NCBI GenBank assembly: GCA_050730675.1
Contig: JBOHNM010000016.1
Span: 1 to 39,017 of the forward strand
Reading direction: 5' to 3'
DNA length: 39,017 bases
From: JBOHNM01 sp050730675
GTDB taxonomy: Bacteria; Planctomycetota; Phycisphaerae; Phycisphaerales; UBA1924
Positions 23,571 to 31,040 of this stretch are shown piece by piece. Each line of letters starts with the position of its first letter. Within the stretch, counting starts at the first letter, position 1. The notes under the pieces were generated by a model. That model ran no database searches, had not been told where the DNA came from, and saw only the letters and a list, made by a program, of their open reading frames with translations. The translations under genes were made by a program, and so were the position numbers.

Positions 23571-23954
23571 ATGACCAGCGCCGAGGCGGGCCATCACGAT
23601 ACCACCAGCACCCTGCAGGGGTGGCAAGCGCTGCTCGCGGACGACGCGGCACGGATGGACGTGCTCGAGAAGGCGTTTGACTTCCGGGGCGACGTGACGC
23701 TGACGCTCGCCGACGGGCGCACCGTCGCGGGGTACATCTTTGATCGCCGCAAGGGCGCGACGCCGGCGCAGTCGAGCGTGCGGGTGTTGACGGCCGCCAA
23801 CGACGACAAGCTGACCTTCGGCTACGGCGAGATCGCGCGGGTGGAATTCGGGCGCGACACCGCGGCGGGCAAGAGCTTCGAGACGTGGATCAAGAAGTAT
23901 GTCGAGAAGAAGATGAAGGGCGAGAAGGCGAGCATCGAGGCGGAAGCCCTGTAA
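23571..23954 (+). CDS. Hypothetical protein
   Basis: 127 residues; AGGAG lies 5 nt before the ATG. After a helical start (GWQALLADDAARMDVLEKAF) comes a small beta-barrel-like segment (GDVTLTLADGRTVAGYIFDR, KLTFGYGEIARVEFGRD) that looks Sm/Tudor-like, then a Lys-rich helix (TWIKKYVEKKMKGEK). No family is known to me. Because the terminator at 23532-23555 immediately precedes it, it either has its own promoter in that hairpin region or depends on readthrough. Confidence 0.65.
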   Translation: MTSAEAGHHDTTSTLQGWQALLADDAARMDVLEKAFDFRGDVTLTLADGRTVAGYIFDRRKGATPAQSSVRVLTAANDDKLTFGYGEIARVEFGRDTAAGKSFETWIKKYVEKKMKGEKASIEAEAL

Positions 23955-23984
23955 GAAGGCGACCAGGCGAACAGACACGGAAAT

Positions 23985-24284
23985 ATGCCGACGTACGAGT
24001 ACGAAATCCTGGACAAGAAGGGCGCGCCGACCGGCGAGCGGTTCGAGATCGTTCAGTCGATGAAGGACGACGCGCTCACCAAGCAGCCGGGGACGGGCAA
24101 GCCGTGCCGCCGGGCGATCGTGATGCCGGCCATCGCGGGCAAGTGGTCGGGGCTGAACAAATCGGTGATGAGCAACAAGAACCTCGAGCGGATGGGGTTC
24201 ACCAAGTACGAGCGCAAGGGCAACGGGTACATGGAGCGCGTGGCCGGCAAAGAAGGGCCGCAGACGCTCTCGGCCGACGACTGA
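23985..24284 (+). CDS. FmdB-like protein lacking the zinc-ribbon cysteines
   Basis: 99 residues. The start MPTYEYEI, then RFEIVQSMKDDALTK and the 'P.TGKPCRRAI' segment, follow the FmdB-family zinc ribbon in order (MPTYEY-CxxC-FE-QSM-CPxCG). Here the CxxC pairs are replaced by LDKKG and QPGTG, leaving a single Cys. A C-terminal half (LNKSVMSNKNLERMGFTKYE) is typical of planctomycete versions. It probably folds without zinc. It is 30 nt downstream of the previous gene and likely co-transcribed. Confidence 0.7.
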   Translation: MPTYEYEILDKKGAPTGERFEIVQSMKDDALTKQPGTGKPCRRAIVMPAIAGKWSGLNKSVMSNKNLERMGFTKYERKGNGYMERVAGKEGPQTLSADD

Positions 24285-24343
24285 TCGCCGCACGCCGGTG
24301 TGTCAAAACTGAGCCGCGGATCTGATCGGGAGTTGTTGGGGTT

Positions 24344-24371
24344 TTGCAACTCAGATTCCACCGTCTAAACT
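24344..24371 (+). promoter_or_regulatory. Candidate sigma-70-type promoter
   Basis: TTGCAA, a 16-nt spacer and TAAACT, ending 25 nt before the ATG at 24397, in a locally AT-richer gap. Confidence 0.5.
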
Positions 24372-24396
24372 CATCTCCCCCGCGGAGGTGCCCCTG

Positions 24397-25113
24397 ATGT
24401 CGCCGACGGTCCTGAGACAACCCAAGCCCAAGTCCTTGGATCTTTCGGATGTCGCCAAGGCATCGCGGTCGTTCTTCACCCAGCACAAGCTGGACGCGGT
24501 GGCCAAGGCGGTGCCGACCAAGCTCAAGTTCACCAAGGCGGCCGAGGAGATCTTCGCTCGGGCCGGCCAGATCGGGATGGAGCCGACGCTGGTGCTCCCC
24601 CCGGTGAAGGTGCAGCACGAGCAACTGGCCAATATTGCCCGTGGCATGGCGGCCTCGCCGTGCGAGGCGATCCCGGCCGAGCTGCAGTACGCCGAGCCAT
24701 GGATCGCGGACCTGGAGGCCCTGAAGGCGGCGCTGCCGCGGTCGAGGCCGGCGGGTGCGTACGTGCTGTGCATGGCCTTCGGCGCGTACGAAGAGGACAC
24801 GGCGAACCAGTCGGCACGGCAGATCGACAAGCTCTTCGAGGAAGACGAGGTCACCGGGCTGACGGTGCCGGAGTTCATGCTCGTCCAGCGGCTGCGGGCG
24901 GTCGAGAACGGCGACCACCGCTTTGCCGATGCCACACCGATGGGCAGCGAGCAGGCCGGTTGGCAGTGGCTGCTGGACACGCGGTCGAAGGACGGCGTGG
25001 CGGCGGGGTACTGGAACGCGGGCAAGCGGCGGATCGAGGTCGGCTGGGTGAAGGCCGAGACCAAGAGCCCGCGGCGCGGCGCGCACCGGACGCTGATCAT
25101 CGAGTGCGTCTGA
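24397..25113 (+). CDS. Hypothetical protein
   Basis: 238 residues from ATG 24397 with GGAGG 8 nt upstream (a GTG at 24388 overlaps that site). It is soluble, with no signal peptide. Readable stretches are KFTKAAEEIFARAGQIGMEP, PVKVQHEQLANIARGMA, GLTVPEFMLVQRLRAVENGD and GSEQAGWQWLLDTRSKDGV, with the C-terminus HRTLIIECV. I do not recognise the family. It has its own promoter and converges on tsaB across a heptamer-repeat gap. Confidence 0.65.
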   Translation: MSPTVLRQPKPKSLDLSDVAKASRSFFTQHKLDAVAKAVPTKLKFTKAAEEIFARAGQIGMEPTLVLPPVKVQHEQLANIARGMAASPCEAIPAELQYAEPWIADLEALKAALPRSRPAGAYVLCMAFGAYEEDTANQSARQIDKLFEEDEVTGLTVPEFMLVQRLRAVENGDHRFADATPMGSEQAGWQWLLDTRSKDGVAAGYWNAGKRRIEVGWVKAETKSPRRGAHRTLIIECV

Positions 25114-25169
25114 GGGGTTGTTGGTTCTTAGTTCTTAGTTCTTAGTTCTTCGTTCTTCGTTCTTCGTTG
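25114..25169 (+). repeat. Heptanucleotide array, left arm
   Basis: Eight consecutive 7-nt units begin at the stop codon: GGGGTTG, TTGGTTC, TTAGTTC (three times), TTCGTTC (twice), TTCGTTG. In another phase the consensus is VGTYSTT (AGTTCTT, CGTTCTT, GGTTCTT). It pairs imperfectly with the inverted arm at 25230-25264. Confidence 0.8.
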
Positions 25170-25229
25170 TGGTCTCCGGCCATCGCCAGGGACTTGGTGT
25201 GCTGCGCAGATATGTGCAGGTCGGCGAGC

Positions 25230-25264
25230 AGAGACCAAAGACTAACGACCAACAACTAACGACT
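25230..25264 (-). repeat. Heptanucleotide array, right (inverted) arm
   Basis: Five 7-nt units on the + strand: AGAGACC, AAAGACT, AACGACC, AACAACT, AACGACT. The minus strand reads AGTCGTT, AGTTGTT, GGTCGTT, the same consensus as the left arm. The array runs over the tsaB stop codon, so the last two TsaB residues and the stop are encoded in it. Confidence 0.75.
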
Positions 25265-25981
25265 CCCTCGCTGCCGCCAGAGGGTGACGGCTTCGGGCTC
25301 GCGGGCGTAGAGGGGGAGGAGTTCGACGGGGTCGATGGCGGGGAGCCGGGCCGCGGTTTGGAGGAGGGCGGCCGGAGAGAAAACAGGGGGGAGGATGGTG
25401 ATGCCCAGACGTGTGGCTTGCTCGCGCAGGGTCGCGGGGAGGTGCTCGTCGGCGATGAGCGTGCCGATGCCGAGCGCGGCGAGGCCTTCGGCGGCGACCA
25501 GGCGGCCGTCGGGGAGATTCAGGGGCTGGGCGGGATCGCCAGGCCATGAATGGTCGAAGAGGGTGATGAAGCTGGAATCGGACTTGCCGGCGAGGGCGAC
25601 GGCGAAGGGGCGGGTATCACTGCGCGGCGTGGCGAGGGCGACGGCCGCGGCGGTGGGGACCGCGATGGTCTTGGCGCCGGAGGATTCGGCGATGAGCTTG
25701 GCGGTGGCGACAGCGACGCGGAGGGCGGTGTAGCCGCCGGGGCCGACGGAAACGGCGATGCAACGGATTTGTGGAGGGGTAACGCCGGCGCGGCGGCAGA
25801 GGCGGTCGATGCAGGGCATCAGGTCGTCGTCATGTCGGGTGGTTGGGCGGAGGGGCTCGGAGTCGATCACACGCGGTTCGACGCCGGGACCGAGTTCACC
25901 CAGCGCGCAGCCGGGGCCGAGGCCCTTGGCCGCGCCGGGGGCGGCGGAGGGGTTGCTGGTTTCGATCGCGAGGGTGAGCAT
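25256..25981 (-). CDS. tsaB: tRNA threonylcarbamoyladenosine biosynthesis protein TsaB
   Basis: 241 residues from ATG 25981. The N-terminus MLTLAIETSNPSA and the glycine motif SVGPGGYTALRVAVATAK are typical of TsaB (YeaZ), the inactive ASKHA paralog that partners TsaD and TsaE in making t6A in tRNAs reading ANN codons. The C-terminal part has VELLPLYAREPEA, as in family members. A 22-residue upstream extension has a non-protein-like composition and is heptamer-periodic at the DNA level, so it is excluded. No Shine-Dalgarno is visible. Upstream on the same strand is arfB, another translation gene. Confidence 0.88.
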   Translation of the reverse strand: MLTLAIETSNPSAAPGAAKGLGPGCALGELGPGVEPRVIDSEPLRPTTRHDDDLMPCIDRLCRRAGVTPPQIRCIAVSVGPGGYTALRVAVATAKLIAESSGAKTIAVPTAAAVALATPRSDTRPFAVALAGKSDSSFITLFDHSWPGDPAQPLNLPDGRLVAAEGLAALGIGTLIADEHLPATLREQATRLGITILPPVFSPAALLQTAARLPAIDPVELLPLYAREPEAVTLWRQRGSR

Positions 25982-25990
25982 GAGAGAATG

Positions 25991-26067
25991 AAGGCATTCG
26001 GCACTAGGCACGAGGCATTGGTCGAAAGACAGAAGGCAAAGAGACAAAGAGCAGAAGTCAGAGGTAA
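25991..26067 (-). repeat. Heptamer-periodic tsaB leader
   Basis: The gap between arfB and tsaB tiles in 7-nt steps on the + strand: AAGGCAT, TCGGCAC, TAGGCAC, GAGGCAT, TGGTCGA, AAGACAG, AAGGCAA, then after a 1-nt shift GAGACAA, AGAGCAG, AAGTCAG, AGGTAAG. Most units have CA at positions 5-6. On the coding strand this is a pyrimidine-rich leader with repeated TGCCT. Confidence 0.6.
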
Positions 26068-26077
26068 GAAGCGGAGT

Positions 26078-26536
26078 TCAGTCTTCATCGCGGCGGTTGC
26101 GTTTGATTTCGCCGCGGATTTTTTTGGCGGTGAGGCGGCGTTCCTTGCTGCCGCGGGAGGGCTTGGTGGGGCGGCGGACCTTGGGGATGTGCATGGCCTG
26201 GACGAGGAGCTGGCGGAGCTTCTCGAAGCACTCGTCGCGGTTGCGGGACTGGGAGCGTTCGGTCTCGCTGGTGATGATGATCTCGCCCGCGGCGGTCAGG
26301 CGCGAGGCGGCGAGAGATTCAAGGCGGTGGCGGGCGGCGGGGTGGAGGGGGAGCGCAGCGGTGGCGAGGCGGATCTCGCACTTGGTGGAGACCTTGTTGA
26401 CATTCTGGCCGCCGGGCCCGCTGGAGCGCGAGAAGGTTACCTGCACGACACTTGCGGGGACGCGCACGCCCGGCGCGAGCACGAGTGTGCCATCGCCGGG
26501 TTGGTTGGGATCGGGCTGGTGTGAATCGCTCTTCAT
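26078..26536 (-). CDS. arfB: Alternative ribosome-rescue factor ArfB (YaeJ-type peptidyl-tRNA hydrolase)
   Basis: 152 residues. The GGQ motif is in SRSSGPGGQNVNKVSTKCEI (about residues 37-56), the class-I release-factor signature. RSQSRNRDECFEKL and the basic tail (RPTKPSRGSKERRLTAKKIR) match ArfB, whose C-terminal tail enters the empty mRNA channel of stalled ribosomes. The length (about 140-150) fits. The start is ATG 26536; an upstream in-frame ATG at 26596 would overlap the divergent gene's ribosome-binding site and gives no family sequence. Confidence 0.92.
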   Translation of the reverse strand: MKSDSHQPDPNQPGDGTLVLAPGVRVPASVVQVTFSRSSGPGGQNVNKVSTKCEIRLATAALPLHPAARHRLESLAASRLTAAGEIIITSETERSQSRNRDECFEKLRQLLVQAMHIPKVRRPTKPSRGSKERRLTAKKIRGEIKRNRRDED

Positions 26537-26597
26537 GCGTGCAGGACCGAGTTGAGGTGGGTAGGCTATCGCCCCGCAAGGGCTGGAGAACAGCAAG

Positions 26598-27563
26598 ATG
26601 ATGACATGGGGGCTATCGGTTTGTAGCGCAGCGATGGTATTTGCGGCGGGTGCGAGCGCATCGGCACAGGACGGCGGCGGCGCGTTCGCGGTGCGGACGG
26701 GGCTGATGATGGCCGCGGAGCCACCGCCTCAACCGGCGGCGAACCCGGGCGCGGGGAGCGCGACATCGGAGGCGGCGCAGGCCGCGGCGGAGCAATCGGG
26801 CATCGGCTCCGGGCGTCCGGATCCGTGGACGGTGCAGATCCAGGGGCGCGGGTGGTACGTTGCGCCGTCGGGGGACGTTCGGATCGCGGGTTCGACCGGG
26901 AGCATGGACCTTCAGGACGTTGGCGCGGACAACCCGCGCTGGGCGCCGGTGGGGCAGGTGGATATCCAGGCGGAGCGGCTGCTGATCACGCTGCGGGGGA
27001 CGCATCTCGACGAGCAGTCGACCGCGGCATCGAGCGCGACGTTCAACCTCGGCGGCATGGCGGTCGCCTCGGGGGACTGGGTTCAGACGAACATGAAGTG
27101 GACCTGCCTCGAACTGTCGGGCGGGTGGCTGGTGTTCGATTACGATTTTGAGAAAGGCGGCCAGCCGGATCCCAAGAAGGAGAACCAGTTCAACCTGTGG
27201 GTGATCGGCGGCGGTCGAATGTATGACTACTCGTTCGACGTGACAAAGCTGAGCGGCGGCGCGGGCGCCGTGACGACAAGCCAGACGTACGGAGAGGTGT
27301 ACGGCGGCGTGCGTCTTGAGTTGCAGTTGTGGGAGTGTCTTTCGGCGGAGGCCGAGGGGTCGGTGGGCGGGTGGCCGGGCTCGCGTTCGAGCATGAGCTG
27401 GGACATCATGGTGGCGTTCAACTGGCGGGCGTGCGAGCACTTTGGTTTGCAGGTCGGCTACCGGCTGCTCATGACGGATACTCGCAATGGGGACGGGGCG
27501 GGGCAGAGCGGGTTTGACGGGAGTTTCGCGGGGCTGTTCGTGGGCGCGGTGCTTCGGTTCTGA
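26598..27563 (+). CDS. Outer-membrane beta-barrel-like protein
   Basis: 321 residues. The signal peptide is 1-24 (ending ASAQ). A low-complexity Ala/Pro/Gly stretch (35-75) is followed by alternating amphipathic strands (WTVQIQGRGWYVAPSGDVRI, QVDIQAERLLITLRGTHLD, TYGEVYGGVRLELQLWECLS) and a C-terminal strand ending GLFVGAVLRF with terminal Phe. That end and strand pattern fit an outer-membrane barrel of the planctomycete type. GGAG lies 9 nt before the first of two ATGs. The gene is divergent from arfB with a 61-nt gap. Confidence 0.7.
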   Translation: MMTWGLSVCSAAMVFAAGASASAQDGGGAFAVRTGLMMAAEPPPQPAANPGAGSATSEAAQAAAEQSGIGSGRPDPWTVQIQGRGWYVAPSGDVRIAGSTGSMDLQDVGADNPRWAPVGQVDIQAERLLITLRGTHLDEQSTAASSATFNLGGMAVASGDWVQTNMKWTCLELSGGWLVFDYDFEKGGQPDPKKENQFNLWVIGGGRMYDYSFDVTKLSGGAGAVTTSQTYGEVYGGVRLELQLWECLSAEAEGSVGGWPGSRSSMSWDIMVAFNWRACEHFGLQVGYRLLMTDTRNGDGAGQSGFDGSFAGLFVGAVLRF

Positions 27564-27626
27564 GGCGGTGTTTCTCCCGGAGATGAGCGGGTTTGTGGAT
27601 TGATGCGGGATTCACGCGGGGTGGTG

Positions 27627-27655
27627 TTGACGGTTCTCGGACCGCATGGCATACT
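27627..27655 (+). promoter_or_regulatory. Sigma-70-type promoter of the HU gene
   Basis: TTGACG, a 17-nt spacer and CATACT (extended by TGG). It lies 93 nt upstream of the HU start codon. Confidence 0.7.
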
Positions 27656-27748
27656 GAAGGGGAAGGGTGGCGTTCTGCCGCCCATGGCCGCGGACTGACC
27701 GGACAACTGGATGCAGGCTTGCACGATGCGAGCGCGCGGGAGCGTTGC

Positions 27749-28135
27749 ATGGCGACCGTGACAAAGAAAGAACTGGTGGAGACGATCTCCAAGCGCGTGG
27801 CGCTGGATTGGAAGACGGTGCGCAAGCTGGTCCAGGAAGTGCTTGACCAGATGATCATCGAGCTGGGGAAGGGGAACCGCCTGGAGTTCCGCGACTTCGG
27901 CGTGTTCGAGGTGCGCGAGCGCAAGCCGCGGACAGCTCAGAACCCCAAGACGCTGCGGCCGGTGGATGTGCCGGCGCGCAAGGCGGTGCGGTTCAAGGCG
28001 AGCCAGCTCATGAAGCTGCAGGTCTCCGGGCGGGCACCCGCGCCGACGCCGGGGGGCGATGCGCCGGCGGGGATGATCGAGGCGAAGCCGGCGCGCGGGC
28101 GGAGGGCGGCGAGCAGGCTGCGGCTGCAGGCGTGA
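27749..28135 (+). CDS. HU/IHF-family DNA-binding protein
   Basis: 128 residues; GGGAG lies 6 nt upstream of ATG. The first 95 residues are a full HU fold: helical VTKKELVETISKRVALDWKT, VRKLVQEVLDQMIIELGKGN, then RLEFRDFGVFEVRERKPRTA and NPKT with the conserved Pro of the DNA-contacting arm. A 30-residue Ala/Pro/Arg-rich tail (KPARGRRAASRLRLQA) is basic and probably adds non-specific DNA contacts. It is a nucleoid protein with its own promoter. Confidence 0.93.
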   Translation: MATVTKKELVETISKRVALDWKTVRKLVQEVLDQMIIELGKGNRLEFRDFGVFEVRERKPRTAQNPKTLRPVDVPARKAVRFKASQLMKLQVSGRAPAPTPGGDAPAGMIEAKPARGRRAASRLRLQA

Positions 28136-28140
28136 AAGAG

Positions 28141-28175
28141 GGTTGTTGGTTGTCGGTCGTTCGTTGTTAGTTCGA
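28141..28175 (+). repeat. Heptanucleotide array, left arm
   Basis: Five 7-nt units: GGTTGTT, GGTTGTC, GGTCGTT, CGTTGTT, AGTTCGA, starting 5 nt after the HU stop. Same VGTYSTT consensus as the array at 25114. Confidence 0.7.
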
Positions 28176-28252
28176 GACGAAAACGGGCGATGGTCTGGGC
28201 GTGCGCAAGTCGCACGTGGCAAATAACAAATGAAGACGTAAAGATGTGGGGC

Positions 28253-28276
28253 TCACCGGTGCGCGGTGATTGTTGT
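28253..28276. terminator. Possible weak terminator hairpin
   Basis: TCACCG-gtgcg-CGGTGA is followed by TTGTTGT. It lies between the two heptamer arms in a convergent gap. A second hairpin (CGTGCG / CGCACG, 28200-28216) is upstream. Confidence 0.35.
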
Positions 28277-28282
28277 GCCATC

Positions 28283-28310
28283 TTGACTAACGACTAAGAA
28301 CGAATAACAG
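28283..28310 (-). repeat. Heptanucleotide array, right (inverted) arm
   Basis: Four 7-nt units on the + strand: TTGACTA, ACGACTA, AGAACGA, ATAACAG; on the minus strand CGTTCTT and AGTCGTT appear, the same consensus as the left arm. It ends 8 nt from the nadA stop. Confidence 0.6.
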
Positions 28311-28318
28311 AAAACTCG

Positions 28319-29557
28319 TCAGTCCGCATTGGCGAGGGCGGGAGTCGGGCCTTTGACACTCGTCGGCTGGGCGGGGGCGAGGGCGAGCATGCGGTCGAGG
28401 GCGGCGAGGGCTTCGGCGCGGACTTGTGGGTGGACGGTGATGCGGTTGACGACCTTGCCAGCGGCGAGGTTGTCGAGCACCCAGAGGAGGTGGGGCTGGT
28501 CGATGCGGTACATGGTGGTGCAGAGGCACTGGCAGTCGGAGAGGATGCGGACGTGGACGCCGCGGGCCTTGGCGGCGGCGGCGAGGCGGGCGACGAGGTG
28601 GACCTCGGTGCCGACGGCCCACTTGGAGCCGGGGGCGGCGGAGTCGATGGCGCGGATGATGAACTCGGTGGAGCCGGCGAGGTCGGCCTGGTCCACGACT
28701 TCCTTCTGGCACTCGGGGTGGACGAGGATGTGGGTGCGCTCGTTGCGGGGGAGGTCCTTCTCGGCGTCGCGGATAGCGCGGACGTGCTCGGGGCGGAAGA
28801 GCTTGTGGACCGAGCAGTGGCCGGCCCAGAGGATGACCTCGGCGGCCTTGAGCTGCGCCGGCGTCGCGCCGCCGAGGGGCTCGCCCTTGGCGGCTCTGCG
28901 CGGGTCGTACACGACTGTGTGCTGCTCGACGTCGATGTCGAGCTTGGCGGCGGTGTTGCGGCCGAGGTGCTGGTCGGGGAGGAAGAGGACCTTGATGTGC
29001 TCACCCTTTGCACGGGGCTTGACGCCGCCGGCGCGGGCCCACTCCAGAACGAGCTGGGCGTTGGAGGAGGTGCAGACGCAGCCGCCGTTTTTGCCGACGA
29101 AGGCCTTGATGGCGGCGGAGGAGTTGATGTAGGTGACGGGGATGATGCGGGCGTGGGCGTGCTGGTCTTTGAGGGACTGGTTGATGGCGTCCCAGGCGAG
29201 GATCGCGTCGTCGTAGTCGGCCATGTCGGCCATGGAGCAGCCGGCGGAGAGGTCGGGGAGGATGACGCTCACGGAATCGGGCGTGAGCATGTCGGCGGTT
29301 TCGGCCATGAAATGGACGCCGCAGAAGATGATGTACTGAGCGCCGGCCTCGACGCACTGTTTGGCGGCGAGTTGAGAGAGCTTGAGGGAGTCGCCGGTGA
29401 AATCGGCGTGCTGGATGACCTCGTCGGCCTGGTAGTGGTGGCCGAGGATGATGAGCCTGGGGCCGATTTCCTTGCGGCGCGCGGAGATCCTGGCGGCGAG
29501 TTCCGCGGGGGAGGCGCGGATGTAGTGTTCCGGCAGAGATGGTTGCCAGAGCTGCAT
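28319..29557 (-). CDS. nadA: Quinolinate synthase NadA
   Basis: 412 residues from ATG 29557. NadA condenses iminoaspartate with dihydroxyacetone phosphate to quinolinate in NAD synthesis, using one [4Fe-4S] cluster. The three cluster cysteines are visible: Cys79 in IIFCGVHFMAE, Cys162 in GGCVCTSSNAQ and Cys283 in VHPECQKEV. LILGHHYQADEVIQHADFTG-type substrate motifs are intact (IILGHHYQ). The protein is of the longer form with an internal insertion around 205-235. The ATG is 6 nt downstream of a TACGCT hexamer (29564-29569, minus) and has no Shine-Dalgarno, so the mRNA may be leaderless. nadB and nadC are not in the window. Confidence 0.95.
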   Translation of the reverse strand: MQLWQPSLPEHYIRASPAELAARISARRKEIGPRLIILGHHYQADEVIQHADFTGDSLKLSQLAAKQCVEAGAQYIIFCGVHFMAETADMLTPDSVSVILPDLSAGCSMADMADYDDAILAWDAINQSLKDQHAHARIIPVTYINSSAAIKAFVGKNGGCVCTSSNAQLVLEWARAGGVKPRAKGEHIKVLFLPDQHLGRNTAAKLDIDVEQHTVVYDPRRAAKGEPLGGATPAQLKAAEVILWAGHCSVHKLFRPEHVRAIRDAEKDLPRNERTHILVHPECQKEVVDQADLAGSTEFIIRAIDSAAPGSKWAVGTEVHLVARLAAAAKARGVHVRILSDCQCLCTTMYRIDQPHLLWVLDNLAAGKVVNRITVHPQVRAEALAALDRMLALAPAQPTSVKGPTPALANAD

Positions 29558-29688
29558 AGCCCCAGCGTAGGGTGGGTGGAGGGCGTGCGGCGCGGGAGCG
29601 GTCACCGTGCGGTGGTTGACCGGGGCCCAGGGCGGGGCGGGCACGGATCGGCGGAATCACCGCAAAAGTGTGTGCAGGAGCGGGCGGG

Positions 29689-30978
29689 TTACTGGCAGCC
29701 GGAGAAGAACTGGGAGAGGAATCGGACGAGGTCGTCCACGGTGATCTGGCCGTCGCTCACGGGCTCGCCGCCGAGGCTGGCGATATCGGCGACGGCGAGG
29801 TCACCGCCGAAGAAGCGAGAGAGGTAGAAGACGATGTCGTCAACGGTGAGCGCGCCGTCCCAGCCGGGGGAGCTGCCGAGACCCGCGACATCGGCGCTGT
29901 TGCAGGGGACGAGCGCGGCGGGGAGGACAGCGACCCAGCCGATGTTGTTGCCTTCCTCATCACGGCCGAGGCCGGCGACGGTGCGGCCGTCGGCGGCGAC
30001 ATCCCAGCCGGTGGAGAGGGTGAGGCCGCCGAGCGAGACGCCGTGGGTGGTGAGGACGTGCTCGATGTTGACGGTGCCGGAGTCGGGAGTCCAGATGAAG
30101 GCGATCTCGGGGAGGTTGGATTGGCCGGCGCCGCCGACAATAACCGCGCCGTTGGGGGAGATGCCGTGGGCGACGAGGTCTGTGCGGTCGGGGAGATGGG
30201 GGAGGAAGTCGAAGGTGCTGCCTTCCTCATCGAAGCCGTAGCGGAAGGCGGCGAGGGCGCCGCCGGTGCCGCCGAAGCCGGCGATGTACTTGCCGTTGGC
30301 GGAGACGTCGGCGGCGAAGGCGGTGTTGAGCGGGCCGGAGAGACCGATGTTGATGAAGGCGCCGTCGGAGCGGGTGTAGCGGAAGGAGCGGCCGCCGAGG
30401 TTGCTGTCGGAGATACCGACGACGATGCTCCCATCTGTGGATGCGGCGGTGCAGTTGCTCTCGGGACCGTCGTCGAAGACGCCCAGGACGGTCCAGCCGC
30501 CCTCGGCGGTCCAGATGGCGGCGCGGAAGAACTCGTCGGGGAGCTGCGCGACGAGGCCCACGACCGTGGAGCCGTCGGGGGAGATGTTGCGGGCGGCGGA
30601 CTGGGTGGAGTCATCGGGCTTGCCGAGGTCGACCATGCCGGCGGAGGTCCAGCGGAAGGCGCGGCCGTCGGGGAAGCTCTCGCCGACGATGACGCTGCCA
30701 TCGGCGGAGATGCCCGAGGCGAGGCTGCCGGTACGGTCGGGGAGGACGCCGAGGCTGACGGTGCCGGTGGCGATGGTCCAGCGGATGGCGAGCTCGCCGC
30801 CGGGGGAGTCGGAGACGCCGCAGACGACCGAGCCGTCATCGGCGATGCGGAGGGCCTGGGTGCTGACGCCGCCGGCGAGGGGATCGACGCGGTGGAAGGC
30901 GGGGGTCTGGGCCAAGGCGGCGGGGGTGAGGGCTGCCGCGGCGAGGAGGAGGGCGACGGCGGAGCGGCGGGAAGTCAT
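29689..30978 (-). CDS. Secreted HAF-repeat protein with GC-type dockerin end
   Basis: 429 residues from ATG 30978 (AGGAG 8 nt upstream). The signal peptide ends ALAQ (about residue 24). The body consists of about seven HAF-like repeats, each with 'G.S.DGS.VVG' and 'AFRWT..G...LG' (for example GISADGSVIVGES, RAFRWTSAGMVDLG, NISPDGSTVVGLV), a fold found in secreted beta-propeller-like proteins. The C-terminus has two dockerin-like repeats (LTVDDIVFYL, ITVDDLVRFL) ending FFSGCQ, a Gln instead of the usual Pro. It is separated from the other eight dockerin proteins by more than 13 kb and is on the opposite strand. Confidence 0.87.
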   Translation of the reverse strand: MTSRRSAVALLLAAAALTPAALAQTPAFHRVDPLAGGVSTQALRIADDGSVVCGVSDSPGGELAIRWTIATGTVSLGVLPDRTGSLASGISADGSVIVGESFPDGRAFRWTSAGMVDLGKPDDSTQSAARNISPDGSTVVGLVAQLPDEFFRAAIWTAEGGWTVLGVFDDGPESNCTAASTDGSIVVGISDSNLGGRSFRYTRSDGAFINIGLSGPLNTAFAADVSANGKYIAGFGGTGGALAAFRYGFDEEGSTFDFLPHLPDRTDLVAHGISPNGAVIVGGAGQSNLPEIAFIWTPDSGTVNIEHVLTTHGVSLGGLTLSTGWDVAADGRTVAGLGRDEEGNNIGWVAVLPAALVPCNSADVAGLGSSPGWDGALTVDDIVFYLSRFFGGDLAVADIASLGGEPVSDGQITVDDLVRFLSQFFSGCQ

Positions 30979-31040
30979 GGGCGGAACTCCTGCAAGAGCG
31001 AGGTCCCGGGACGAGGGCCGGGCACCAACGTTCAGGATCG

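Noticed and set aside
28424..29827. 467-codon plus-strand frame over nadA
   Set aside because: Shadow of nadA, whose three cluster cysteines and conserved motifs are clear on the minus strand.
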